A stretch of DNA of 64,000 nucleotides from Haloarcula limicola (GCF_010119205.1 NZ_WRXM01000001.1:620001-684000), one strand, 5' to 3'; numbered from the stretch's first letter, positions 24,318 through 32,018 are shown. The notes: generated by a model not told the origin, from the sequence alone. Made by a program: numbers and translations.

Positions 24318-26294
24318 TCAGTCTCCGGCGTTGTATTCGTCGCCGTAAATCGAGCGTAGCTTCGCCTCGAACTCGCCCCTGATGTTGCGTCGCTTCTTCT
24401 TCATCGACGGGGTCAACAGGTCGTTCTCGGCCGTCCACTCGGCGGGCACCAGTTCGAACTGCTTGATCCGCTCTATCTTCTCGAGTTCCTCGTTCGTCTC
24501 GTCGATGGCCGACTGTATCCACGCCCGCACGCGGTCGTCCTCGCACTTCGCGTAGTCGTCCTCGGGGAGGTCGACGCCCTCGGCGTCTGCCCACCGTTCG
24601 AGTTCCTCGAAGTTCGGGACCACCAGCGCGGCGACGAACTTCTGGTCGTCGCCGACGACCATTATCTGCTCGACGCGGTCGCTCGTCGAGAACATGTCCT
24701 CGATGGGCTGTGGCGCGACGTTCTTCCCGGTCGAGAGGACGAGCAGTTCCTTCAGGCGGTCGTGATAGACCAGGAAGTCGTCGGGGGTCTGCTCGACGAT
24801 ATCCCCGGTTCGGAACCAGCGCGCCCCGCCGATCTCGGTGAACGCCCGCTGGGTCGCGCCGGGTTCCTCCCAGTAGCCGGTGGTCACGTTCGGCCCGTCG
24901 ACGAGCAGTTCGCCGAGCGGACCGGTCACGTCCTCGAACTCCGAGGCGTCGACGACGCTCTCGTCGATGCGCACGTCCACGTCTGCGACGGGCATCCCGA
25001 GCGTGCCCGGGCGGATGTCCTCGGGCGGGTTGACCGAGATGACCGGGGCCGTCTCGGTGAGTCCGTATCCCTCGACGATGGTCAGTCCCATCCCGAGGAA
25101 CGTCTCGCAGAGGGACTTCGAGAGGCTGCCGCCGCCGCTGACCATGAATTCGATCTCGCCGCCGAGCCTCTCCTTCACCGTCGAGTAGACGAGTCGGTCG
25201 GCCAGCCCGCGCTTGGCGTTCAACACGGGACCCGGGTCCTCGGTGCGGGCGTACTCGCGGGCGACGTCCATCGCCCACTCGAAGATGCGCTGTTTGACCG
25301 GTGACTCGCTGGCCTGCTCGCGCATGTTGCCGAAGATGCGCTCGTACACCCGCGGGACGCTCGCGCCGGTGTTCGGCCGAATCTTCTGGATGTCGTCGGC
25401 GAGCGTATCGGGGTGTTCGACGTAGCCGACGGCCGCCCCGGAGCCGTACATGAAGAAGTGACCGGCCAGTCGCTCGAAGACGTGTGCGAGCGGGAGGAAC
25501 GCGATCGAGGTCGTCTCGGACGTGACCGCCGGCAGGTCCGGGTGCTTGTCCGCCCGCGGCGCGAGGCGCTTTCGCGTCTGGTTGACGTTCGCCCGGAAGT
25601 TGCGGTGGGTCAACTGGACGCCCTTGGGTTGGCCGGTCGTCCCCGAGGTGTAGATGAGACTCGCGAGGTCGTCCGGGTCGCGCTCGTCGAGCCACGAGCG
25701 GTAGGCGTCCTCCTCGAAGGCCGCCTCGCCGCGCTCGTACACGTCGGCGAGCGAGTAGACGTCATCCCGGTCGACGTCACACTCGTCCATCACGACGAGG
25801 AAGGAGAGCGAGAGATCGTCCTCGACCGACAGCACGCGCTCTAAGAGTTCCGCGTTCTCGACGACGACGGCCTCCGCGCCGGGGTCAGAGAGCAGGTACT
25901 GCACCTGCTTCGGCGAGGACTCGGTGTACACCGTCGTCACGACGCCGCCGGCCGACAGCAGCGCGAAGTCCGACAGCGCCCACTCCATGCGCGTGTTCGA
26001 GAACAGGCCGACGCGCGTGTCCGGTTCGACGCCGAGTTCGCGGAACCCCGCGGCGAGGTGTTTGACGAGCTCGTGCATCCGCCCGTAGGTGATGCTCGCG
26101 TACTCGCCCGGCGGCGCGGCGGACAGAATCTCGTCGGTCAGCGACCGGTCGTAGACGCCGCCCTTATACAGCTGGGCGTCGCTCTCGGCGTTCCGCTCGG
26201 CGCTCGCCGCGAACAGCTCCCCCAGCGTGTCGTCGCCGATCACCTCGTCGGTGTAGGCCGCCTCCGCCTCGCGCCAGCTCGGTGTCCCTGCCAT
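24318..26294 (-). CDS. Long-chain acyl-CoA synthetase (AMP-forming)
   Basis: 658 aa ANL-superfamily enzyme that activates fatty acids through an acyl-adenylate. ATP-binding P-loop LIYTSGTTGQPKGVQLTHRN (about 218-237), then FLPLAHVFERL, VSGGGSLSKSL, GYGLTETAPVISVN (about 390-403) and ARWFRTGDIVEQTPDDFLVY with the hinge Asp. The C-terminal catalytic-Lys region is TPSMKKKRRNIRGEFEAKLR. The start is ATG 26292-26294 (complement); an upstream in-frame start at 26327 adds only a promoter-overlapping leader. Role: fatty-acid uptake or beta-oxidation, or use of lipid-derived acids. Confidence 0.93.
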   Translation of the reverse strand: MAGTPSWREAEAAYTDEVIGDDTLGELFAASAERNAESDAQLYKGGVYDRSLTDEILSAAPPGEYASITYGRMHELVKHLAAGFRELGVEPDTRVGLFSNTRMEWALSDFALLSAGGVVTTVYTESSPKQVQYLLSDPGAEAVVVENAELLERVLSVEDDLSLSFLVVMDECDVDRDDVYSLADVYERGEAAFEEDAYRSWLDERDPDDLASLIYTSGTTGQPKGVQLTHRNFRANVNQTRKRLAPRADKHPDLPAVTSETTSIAFLPLAHVFERLAGHFFMYGSGAAVGYVEHPDTLADDIQKIRPNTGASVPRVYERIFGNMREQASESPVKQRIFEWAMDVAREYARTEDPGPVLNAKRGLADRLVYSTVKERLGGEIEFMVSGGGSLSKSLCETFLGMGLTIVEGYGLTETAPVISVNPPEDIRPGTLGMPVADVDVRIDESVVDASEFEDVTGPLGELLVDGPNVTTGYWEEPGATQRAFTEIGGARWFRTGDIVEQTPDDFLVYHDRLKELLVLSTGKNVAPQPIEDMFSTSDRVEQIMVVGDDQKFVAALVVPNFEELERWADAEGVDLPEDDYAKCEDDRVRAWIQSAIDETNEELEKIERIKQFELVPAEWTAENDLLTPSMKKKRRNIRGEFEAKLRSIYGDEYNAGD

Positions 26295-26396
26295 GGCATC
26301 CGCTTTTGCCGGCGAGGGCAAATACATAAGGGATGTTCATACTCGGCCCGTTTCGAAAAGTTTTCTCAGAGCGCGGCCGCGTCGGCCGCGTCTCGC

Positions 26397-26804
26397 TCAT
26401 TCGATGTCGATGCTGTTGCCCTCGTCGGACTCTTCCTCGACGGTGAACCGGACTTCGAGCACGCCGTTGCGGTAGGTCGCACTGGCGTCCTCGGCGTCGA
26501 CGTGCGTCGGGAGGTCGATCGTCTCGGAGACGGTCCGCCGGCGGTAGGTGGACCCCTCGCCGACCTCGTGCTCGCCGCTGAGGTGGAGTCGGTCGTCGCG
26601 GAGCTTCAGCGATAGCTCGTCGCGTTCGAACCCCGGAAGGTCCGCGAGCACCACGAAGCCGTCGTCTGTCTCCTCGATGGAGATTCCGGCGTCCCAGCCG
26701 CTGGCGTCTTCGAGAGCCGGACCGCTCGCGCCGCCGAACATCTCTCGGCGCATCTGGTCGAACAGTCGGTCCATGCCGTCGAAGGGGTATCGTTGTCCTC
26801 TCAT
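26397..26804 (-). CDS. Small heat shock protein Hsp20
   Basis: 135 aa alpha-crystallin-domain chaperone. Opens MRGQRYPFDGMDRLFDQMRR; the crystallin domain (about 45-130) includes EETDDGFVVLADLPGFERDE, LHLSGEHE and the conserved GVLEVRFTV. The short C-terminal tail ends GNSIDIE, an IxI-like assembly motif. It prevents aggregation of unfolded proteins as an oligomer. The start ATG at 26802-26804 follows a TATA-like box centred near 26834, 26-33 bases upstream, implying a leaderless transcript. A long upstream open frame on the same strand is a shadow of Nop5. Confidence 0.93.
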   Translation of the reverse strand: MRGQRYPFDGMDRLFDQMRREMFGGASGPALEDASGWDAGISIEETDDGFVVLADLPGFERDELSLKLRDDRLHLSGEHEVGEGSTYRRRTVSETIDLPTHVDAEDASATYRNGVLEVRFTVEEESDEGNSIDIE

Positions 26805-26814
26805 AACAATCACA

Positions 26815-26845
26815 CATACGCATTGGTAGGATATAAACGCGTATG
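26815..26845 (-). promoter_or_regulatory. hsp20 promoter with inverted repeat around the TATA box
   Basis: CATACGC at 26815-26821 and GCGTATG at 26839-26845 are perfect inverted 7-base arms flanking a TATA-like TTTATATCC (reverse strand, about 26829-26837). The arms are 17 bases apart. Position over the basal promoter suggests a repressor operator, consistent with heat-shock control, but the protein is not identified. Confidence 0.5.
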
Positions 26846-26939
26846 GATACGTGATAGCAATCGATAAGCTACGGAATCTATTCGACAGGACGAACGGAGA
26901 AGGATGACACCTATACCCGTCTGCCCACTCATCCCCAAT

Positions 26940-27785
26940 ATGACCGAAGACACGGGGGCCTGGTTCGCGGGGCTCGATCCCGAGGACGCGGCGGGTGCGG
27001 CCGACCGCATCGAGAGCGGGCGCGCCGACGAGCCGGCCGACTGGCCCCAGCAGGCCGTCGAGAGCGGCTTCGCCGCCGACGAAGCGGAGTACTACGAGCG
27101 GTTGCAGAGGGCGACGATAACGGCGACGGAAGCCGCCGTCCACGAGCGCGAGACGGCCGGCGATCAGCAACTCGTCCACGCGGTTCGGGCGATGGCCGAC
27201 TGCGAGCGCACTGCTAACGAACTGGCCGAACGGGTCGCCGAGTGGGGCGGCAGTCGCTACGGCGAGAGCGGGAGCGGCGTCGAGTACGCCCGCGAGATAG
27301 CCGAGCGAGCGTCGGAGAACCGCGGCGACGAGGCGCTCCGGTCGCTGGCCGAGCGGACCGTCTCGCTCTCCGAGGAGGCCGACGAGCTGCGGGCGTTCAT
27401 CGAACGGACCGCCCCCGCCGCCGCACCGAACCTCTCGGCGCTGGCCGGGCCGGTGCTGGCCGCGCGGCTGATCTCGCTGGCCGGCGGTCTCGAACCGCTC
27501 GCCAAGCAACCCAGCGGCACCGTTCAGGTGCTGGGCGCTGAAGACGCGCTGTTCGCCCATCTCAAGGGGAACGCCCCCTCGCCGAAGCACGGCATCATCT
27601 TCACCCACAAGTACGTCAGCGGGACCCGCCGCGAGGAACGCGGGTCCGCCGCCAGAGCGCTCGCGGGGAAGTTGAGCATCGCCGCGCGGGTGGACCACTA
27701 CAGCGGCGAGCGAAAGCCCGAACTCGACGCGGAACTGGACGAGCGCATCGAGCGCATCCGTTCGCGCGGGGGTGACGCGGAATGA
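26940..27785 (+). CDS. Nop5/Nop56-family C/D box sRNP core protein
   Basis: 281 aa. Scaffold of the C/D-box sRNP that guides 2'-O-methylation of rRNA and tRNA. A coiled-coil helical region covers about 50-150. The NOP domain lies about 160-270, with AAPNLSALAGPVLAARLISL, AGGLEPLAKQPSGTVQVLGA, SPKHGIIFTHKYVSGT and the RNA-binding RGSAARALAGKLSIAARVD-like helix. Short relative to eukaryotic homologues and with a reduced N-terminal domain, as in haloarchaea. The ATG at 26940 is preferred over 26904. It overlaps the fibrillarin start by four bases (ATGA). Confidence 0.95.
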   Translation: MTEDTGAWFAGLDPEDAAGAADRIESGRADEPADWPQQAVESGFAADEAEYYERLQRATITATEAAVHERETAGDQQLVHAVRAMADCERTANELAERVAEWGGSRYGESGSGVEYAREIAERASENRGDEALRSLAERTVSLSEEADELRAFIERTAPAAAPNLSALAGPVLAARLISLAGGLEPLAKQPSGTVQVLGAEDALFAHLKGNAPSPKHGIIFTHKYVSGTRREERGSAARALAGKLSIAARVDHYSGERKPELDAELDERIERIRSRGGDAE

Positions 27786-28414
27786 GCCTCCCCGACGGCG
27801 TCGAACGGCACGAGTTCGACGGGACGACGAGCGTCGCCACGCGGGGCCATCCGGAGTACGGCGAGCGCACCGACGGCGAGTGGCGGCGTTGGGACCCCCA
27901 CCGCTCGAAGCTCGGCGCGATGCTCGAACTGGGGATGGACACCGGGCTCTCCGGCGGCGAGACGACGCTGTATCTGGGTGCGGCGGCCGGAACGACGGTG
28001 AGTCACGTCGCCGACTTCGGCGGGCCGACCTACGCCGTCGAGTTCGCGCCGCGGCCCGCGCGGGACCTGGTCGGCGTCGCCGAGCGCCGGTCGAACCTCT
28101 TCCCGCTCTTGAAGGACGCCCGCAAACCCGAGACGTACGCCCACGTCGTCGAGCCGGTCGACGTGCTCGTTCAGGACGTGGCGACGCGCGGACAGGGCCG
28201 CGTGGCGAGGTTGAACCGGCGGTTCCTCGGCGACGACGGCCGGCTGCTTGCGGCCATCAAGGCCCGGAGCGAGGACGTGACCGCCGACCCAGAGAGCGTC
28301 TTCGACGAGGTGCTGGACGACATCGGATCGGAATACGAGGTGCTCGAAACCGAACGGCTGTCGCCCTATCACGACGACCACCTCGGCGTCGTCGCCCGCC
28401 CGCGCCCCGAGTGA
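27782..28414 (+). CDS. flpA: Fibrillarin-like rRNA/tRNA 2'-O-methyltransferase
   Basis: 210 aa catalytic subunit of the C/D-box sRNP; transfers methyl from SAM to ribose 2'-OH. SAM motifs: LYLGAAAGTTVSHVADFGG (about 60-78, the GxxxGTTVSHVxD signature), TYAVEFAPRPARDL, then VDVLVQDVATRGQ and LLAAIKARSEDVT with the catalytic Lys. Length and motifs match archaeal fibrillarin. Translationally coupled to Nop5 by the ATGA overlap. The third core protein, L7Ae, is not in the window. Confidence 0.96.
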   Translation: MSLPDGVERHEFDGTTSVATRGHPEYGERTDGEWRRWDPHRSKLGAMLELGMDTGLSGGETTLYLGAAAGTTVSHVADFGGPTYAVEFAPRPARDLVGVAERRSNLFPLLKDARKPETYAHVVEPVDVLVQDVATRGQGRVARLNRRFLGDDGRLLAAIKARSEDVTADPESVFDEVLDDIGSEYEVLETERLSPYHDDHLGVVARPRPE

Positions 28415-28486
28415 GGCGGTCCCGAGACAGGCGGCCCTCGGGGGCGGACGGAAGGCTTTAACGGGTCGCTTCCGATTCCCAAGTCG

Positions 28487-29569
28487 ATGGACAAGACGGG
28501 GTCTCCAGAGAGCTTCACCCGGATGGGTACGCTCGGTATCGAGGAGGAGTTCTACGTCGTCGACGAGTTCGGCCGCCCCACGTCCGGGACGGACGAACTG
28601 GTCTACGAGACCGACCCGCCGGAGATTCTGGAAGAGCGACTCGACCACGAACTGTTCAAGTGCGTCATCGAGACGCAGACGCCGCTCATCGAGGAGCCGG
28701 GCGAGGCGCGCGACCAGCTGCTCGCGGTGCGTGAAGCGCTGGCCGACCACGCCGAGCGCAACGGCTTTCAGATCGCCGCGGCCGGGCTCCACCCGCTGGC
28801 GAAGTGGCGCGAACTCGAACACGCCGAGAAGCCGCGCTACCGGGCGCAACTGGACCGCATCCAGTACCCGCAGCACCGCAACACGACCGCGGGCCTGCAC
28901 GTCCACGTCGGTGTCGACGACCCCGATAAAGCCGTCTGGATCGCCAACGAACTCCGCTGGCACGTTCCCGTGATGTTGGCGCTGTCGGCGAACTCGCCGT
29001 ACTGGAACGGCTTCGACACCGGCCTGCAGTCGGCCCGAGCGAAGATCTTCGAGGCGCTCCCGAACACCGGGATGCCGACCAGATTCACGGACTACGAGGC
29101 GTTCCAGCGCTACGAGTCCCGGATGGTCGAGAGCGGGAGCATCGACGACCGGGGCGAACTCTGGTTCGACGTGCGCCCACACTCCGGGCACGGCACCGTC
29201 GAGGTGCGCGCTCCCGACGGACAGGCCGACCCCGACCGAGTGATGGCTTTCGTCGAGTACGTCCACGCGCTCGTCGAGGACTACGCCGCGCGCTACGAGG
29301 ACGGCGAGCCGGGGACCGACGTCCGCCGAGAACTCTTAGACGAGAACAAGTGGCGTGCGATTCGTCACGGTCAGTCGGCCGAACTGCTCGCCAAGGATTC
29401 GCTGGAGACGCGACCGCTCGCGGAGATCGTCGAACGGGAGGGCGAGCGGCTCGACGTCAGCGGCCTTCGGACGCTGTTCGACGGCGAGAGCGGTGCGACG
29501 CGCCAGCGGCGGATTCGACGCGAGGAGGGTGTCCAGTCGCTGTGCGAGTCGCTCTTACTCGAATACTGA
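28487..29569 (+). CDS. gshA: Glutamate-cysteine ligase, haloarchaeal GshA type
   Basis: 360 aa. Makes gamma-glutamylcysteine, the main low-molecular-weight thiol of haloarchaea (established for Halobacterium/Haloferax). The family opening [16 protein letters not shown] (about 16-31) holds the metal-binding glutamates. [40 protein letters not shown] and [20 protein letters not shown] are characteristic of the YbdK-like GCS2 family. It ends at TGA 29567-29569. A hairpin at 29596-29616 may end the transcript. Start at ATG 28487, about 12 bases after a CTTTAA-type box. Confidence 0.95.
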   Translation: MDKTGSPESFTRMGTLGIEEEFYVVDEFGRPTSGTDELVYETDPPEILEERLDHELFKCVIETQTPLIEEPGEARDQLLAVREALADHAERNGFQIAAAGLHPLAKWRELEHAEKPRYRAQLDRIQYPQHRNTTAGLHVHVGVDDPDKAVWIANELRWHVPVMLALSANSPYWNGFDTGLQSARAKIFEALPNTGMPTRFTDYEAFQRYESRMVESGSIDDRGELWFDVRPHSGHGTVEVRAPDGQADPDRVMAFVEYVHALVEDYAARYEDGEPGTDVRRELLDENKWRAIRHGQSAELLAKDSLETRPLAEIVEREGERLDVSGLRTLFDGESGATRQRRIRREEGVQSLCESLLLEY

Positions 29570-30031
29570 CTGGCAAAGGGGCTGCCGAAGAGCGACCGAT
29601 ACCGAAGCGGTATCGGGGCGAAAGGCTCTGGCTGCCACCACACGGTGTCCCCACACCTGTTCGTACCCCACTGCGAACGCGTCGGTCGCGCTTGGTCCAC
29701 CACTGGACGACGTCCCCGTACCCCACTACGGACGGACGCCGGTCGCCACATCACCGTCGGAACCGGTGAGAGTGGCGCGCCGTGGACGGAGAAAACTATT
29801 GAGTACAATAGTAAAATACTATAGGGTCACTCTCATGCACGATAGTCGGAACACATTTCAGGTATCTTTTAAGTTTGTATCGGACAGGTCTACAGTTTCG
29901 AAAATCGTTTCTGCTCGCGACGGCTGAAACGTTCGAATATACGCAGTCATCACTCGACTTCGCCGCCGGGTCGAAGGGGTGGAGCCAAGGTTTTTATCCG
30001 GCACTCGCTTTCGTCCCCACAGAGACGACGC
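29570..30031. other. 462-base intergenic region with hairpin and AT-rich island
   Basis: 29596-29616 carries an 8-bp stem CCGATACC/GGTATCGG, loop gaagc, a plausible gshA terminator structure. 29787-29830 is strikingly AT-rich and contains ACTATTG-agta-CAATAGT at 29795-29812 followed by ATACTATAG. 29840-29930 remains AT-rich. A 30-codon frame from ATG 29835 is not convincing. The promoter of the following regulator gene lies at the right end (about 29990-30000, TTTTTATCC-like). Confidence 0.5.
29596..29616 (+). terminator. Hairpin downstream of gshA
   Basis: CCGATACC and GGTATCGG form a perfect 8-bp stem with a 5-base loop, 27 bases after the gshA stop. No T-run follows, so a terminator role is tentative. 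Confidence 0.4.
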
Positions 30032-30532
30032 ATGTCTAGTGACGACACACCCGACGACGGAGAGGAGACCGGAGACGTGCGCGGGCGCATCGAGCAGGAG
30101 GCCGACCGCGCCGTTTCACAGTTCGACGAGGGCATCGTGGACTTGCTGGCGTGGGTACTCGATACCGACACTCGCGCGCGCATCTACGTCAGTCTCCGGC
30201 AGAACCCCGAGAGCACGAGCGACGAGATCTCCGCGGCCACCGGTCTCTATCCGAGCACCGTCCGCGAGGCGCTGGCCGAACTCCACGACGAGGGGACAGT
30301 AACCCGGAAGAAACGCGAGAGCGACGGCGCGGGCAACAACCCCTACGAGTACAGCGCGATTCCGCCGAGCGAACTCGTCAACAACATCGTCGAGGACGTC
30401 CAGGCCGAGCTGAACACGGTGTTCAATCTCGACGACCATCTGGACGAGAACAACGATTCGGTGTCGGACAGCGAACCGGTCACCATCTCCGTCGACGACG
30501 CGGACGACGAGGACGAGAGAGAGGACGAGTAG
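30032..30532 (+). CDS. Winged-helix transcriptional regulator (ArsR/TrmB-like)
   Basis: 166 aa. An acidic N-terminus (1-35) is followed by a winged helix at about 40-110: AWVLDTDTRARIYVSLRQNP, helix-turn-helix SDEISAATGLYPSTVREALA and wing ELHDEGTVTRKKRES. The C-terminal 45 residues are an acidic, disordered tail (DNDSV to DEDEREDE). No ligand domain is visible. Probably dimeric; the target is unknown. A TTTTTATCC box lies at about 29990-29998, compatible with a short leader before ATG 30032. Transcribed before coaD with a 115-base gap. Confidence 0.87.
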   Translation: MSSDDTPDDGEETGDVRGRIEQEADRAVSQFDEGIVDLLAWVLDTDTRARIYVSLRQNPESTSDEISAATGLYPSTVREALAELHDEGTVTRKKRESDGAGNNPYEYSAIPPSELVNNIVEDVQAELNTVFNLDDHLDENNDSVSDSEPVTISVDDADDEDEREDE

Positions 30533-30647
30533 TCCGCTGGAACTGAGAGCGAGAGATCACCGAGACCGGGAGACGATTCCGTGTGACGCTCTCTCGGGGG
30601 TTCACGAAGACGACACCACTAAATCAGACCCCGCCGTTGCCGGGAAC

Positions 30648-31136
30648 ATGAAGGTCGCGCTGGGTGGAACGTTCGATCCCATTCACGACGGGCACCGCGC
30701 GCTGTTCGAGCGCGCGTTCGAACTCGGTGACGTAACTGTCGGACTCACCAGTGACGACCTCGCGCCGAAGACGCGCCACGACGAGCGACACGTCCGCTCG
30801 TTCGAGGACCGGCGAGACAACCTCGCGGCCGAACTGTCGGCGTTCGCCGACGGGGGCGACCGGGACTGGCAGATCCGCGAGCTCACGGAACCGACCGGCA
30901 TCGCTACCGAGGCCCAGTTCGACGTGCTCGTCGTCTCGCCGGAGACCGAGACCGGCGGCAAGCGGATCAACGAGATCCGCCGCGAGCGCGGCCACGACCC
31001 GCTGGAGATCGCGGTCGTCCCCCACGTCTACGCCGACGACGGCGACATCATCTCGTCGACCCGCATCGTCAACGGCGAGATCGACGAACACGGCAACCTC
31101 ACTCCCGAGCGCGAGGGGCGCGGCCAGCCCTCCTGA
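30648..31136 (+). CDS. coaD: Archaeal phosphopantetheine adenylyltransferase
   Basis: 162 aa nucleotidyltransferase that converts 4'-phosphopantetheine and ATP to dephospho-CoA in CoA synthesis. GGTFDPIHDGHRALFERAFE (residues 6-25) holds the T/HxGH nucleotide-binding motif; VGLTSDDLAPKTRHDERHV and IISSTRIVNGEID (the ISSTxI motif) complete the archaeal PPAT pattern. The length fits archaeal CoaD-type enzymes, which differ from bacterial CoaD. The stop at 31136 abuts the stop of the convergent TFB-like gene at 31137. Confidence 0.92.
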   Translation: MKVALGGTFDPIHDGHRALFERAFELGDVTVGLTSDDLAPKTRHDERHVRSFEDRRDNLAAELSAFADGGDRDWQIRELTEPTGIATEAQFDVLVVSPETETGGKRINEIRRERGHDPLEIAVVPHVYADDGDIISSTRIVNGEIDEHGNLTPEREGRGQPS

Positions 31137-31445
31137 TCACCAGTCCGGCGCTTCCAGCCCGACGCTCTCGATGAGTTCTTTCCATCGCTTCTGAATGGAC
31201 AGCCGAGAGACGTCCGCCGCGTCGGCGACGGCGGTCTGTGAGCGTTCCTCGCCGGCGACCAGCGCTCCGACGTAGAGACTGGCCGCCATCGACGCCCGCT
31301 TCGAGCGCTCCTCGTCGGGCAGCGTCGAGAGAAACAGGTCCACCGCGTGCGAACGCGCCTGCGTCCCGAGATCGAGCGTCTCGGCGGTCGCCTCGATCTC
31401 CGAGAGCCACTCGTCCTGTTCGACCCGGTCGCTGGCGCGATACAT
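31137..31445 (-). CDS. Single-cyclin-repeat TFB-like protein
   Basis: 102 aa. The C-terminal 55 residues (RSKRASMAASLYVGALVAGE, ERSQTAVADAADVSRLSIQK, RWKELIESVGL) closely resemble the end of the second cyclin repeat of archaeal transcription factor B, including its helix-turn-helix that reads BRE. The N-terminal zinc ribbon, B-finger and first cyclin repeat are absent; the first 45 residues form three helices. It could be a DNA-binding regulator that competes with or assists TFB. Start ATG at 31443-31445 (complement). Confidence 0.8.
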   Translation of the reverse strand: MYRASDRVEQDEWLSEIEATAETLDLGTQARSHAVDLFLSTLPDEERSKRASMAASLYVGALVAGEERSQTAVADAADVSRLSIQKRWKELIESVGLEAPDW

Positions 31446-31529
31446 GCACCTCGGTTGGCGACCGACCCACCTAAAGCTCTCGCCCCGGAACGAAGGCTTC
31501 TTGATGGCTACGCGGAAACGGTGGACTGC

Positions 31530-31613
31530 GCGCGGGTTGCCGAGCCAGGAAAAGGCGTAGCGCTTAGGACGCTATCCCGTAGGGGTCCGCCGGTTCAAAT
31601 CCGGTCCCGCGCA
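31530..31613 (+). tRNA. tRNA-Leu (anticodon UAG)
   Basis: 84-base class II tRNA. Acceptor GCGCGGG paired with CCCGCGC, discriminator A, D-arm with GAGCCAGG, anticodon loop CTTAGGA giving UAG, an extended variable arm (ATCCCGTAGGGGT) and T-arm GCCGGTTCAAATCCGG. CCA is not encoded and there is no intron. It is followed immediately by the palindromic units described separately. Confidence 0.97.
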
Positions 31614-31734
31614 TTTTGTGGCGAACGATTCGTGAGCCACAAATTCGTGTGAGGATTTGAATCCTGCAAGGAACGCGCAGCGAACGACGTGAGCGAGCAT
31701 TTCTTGCTCCGGTTCAAATCCGGTCCCGCGCATT
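31614..31734 (+). repeat. Trailing unit 1: hairpin, inverted T-loop, palindrome, tRNA-Leu 3' copy
   Basis: Starts with hairpin TTTGTGGC/GCCACAAA (loop GAACGATTCGTGA). Then AGGATTTGAATCCTGCAAG, a GC palindrome containing GCGAACGACGTGAGCGAG, and CTTGCTCCGGTTCAAATCC. The last 26 bases (31709-31734) are identical to the end of tRNA-Leu plus the two following bases (31589-31614). GATTTGAA...TGCAAG and CTTGC...GGTTCAAATC are mutually inverted, so the second half can fold into one large hairpin. Confidence 0.85.
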
Positions 31735-31857
31735 GCTGCTGCGAGCAACACCGCGAGCAGCAGCAATCGTGACGAACGGATTCTGAACCCCGCAAGTCGC
31801 AGCGGCCGAAGGGAGTGAGGCCGACCGTCTTGCTCCGGTCCAAATCGTCCCTGCACA
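31735..31857 (+). repeat. Trailing unit 2: diverged tandem copy of unit 1
   Basis: Begins with hairpin TTGCTGCTGC/GCAGCAGCAA whose loop GAGCAACACCGCGA resembles the loop after tRNA-Gly. It continues with GGATTCTGAACCCCGCAAG, a GGCC palindrome (GGCCGAAGGGAGTGAGGCC) and CTTGCTCCGGTCCAAATCG at about 31829-31847, a decayed copy of the T-arm sequence. Same element order and nearly the same length as unit 1, so it is a tandem duplicate that has drifted. Confidence 0.75.
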
Positions 31858-31964
31858 CGTCAATTCCCCTTTCGTCGTACTCTTCTTGCCGGTCCAGCGA
31901 TCCGTGTCGCCACTCGACGCAGAAAGCGACGGAACCAGCTGATAGAATAACTCACCCAATGGAT

Positions 31965-31978
31965 TTGGCCGGCCTAAA
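31965..31978 (+). promoter_or_regulatory. Upstream DtxR-type palindrome
   Basis: TTGGCCGGCCTAAA is a near copy of the box at 32001 (one mismatch in the left arm: TTTGGC in place of TTAGGC). It lies just upstream of the TATA box. Spacing centre-to-centre to the second box is 36 bases. Confidence 0.5.
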
Positions 31979-32000
31979 ACTCGAAAGCTATATAAGACGA

Positions 32001-32014
32001 TTAGGCAAGCCTAA
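32001..32014 (+). promoter_or_regulatory. DtxR/IdeR-type iron box TTAGGCAAGCCTAA
   Basis: A perfect palindrome with a 2-base centre, matching the TTAGG-N4-CCTAA core recognised by DtxR/IdeR/SirR metalloregulators. It sits between TATA box and start codon, so a bound repressor would block initiation. Predicted effect: repression when Fe(II) is plentiful. Confidence 0.75.
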
Positions 32015-32018
32015 AAGT

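Larger units (their letters stand above)
31858..32018 (+). promoter_or_regulatory. Promoter region of the iron-siderophore binding protein
   Basis: 161 bases before the ATG at 32019. TATA box CTATATAAG at 31988-31996, about 23-31 bases before the ATG, implying a leaderless transcript. Two palindromic iron boxes flank it (separate entries). No gene is seen here; the frame open from 31815 runs through the tRNA-derived repeats and is not a real N-terminus. Confidence 0.7.

Noticed and set aside
26805-27698. Upstream extension of the hsp20 frame
   Set aside because: It is the antisense shadow of Nop5; the crystallin-domain protein starts at 26804.
31572-31959. Short minus-strand open frames containing CAGPDLNR and FEPE-type peptides
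   Set aside because: These are translations of tRNA T-arm repeats, a known source of false ORFs in archaeal annotation.
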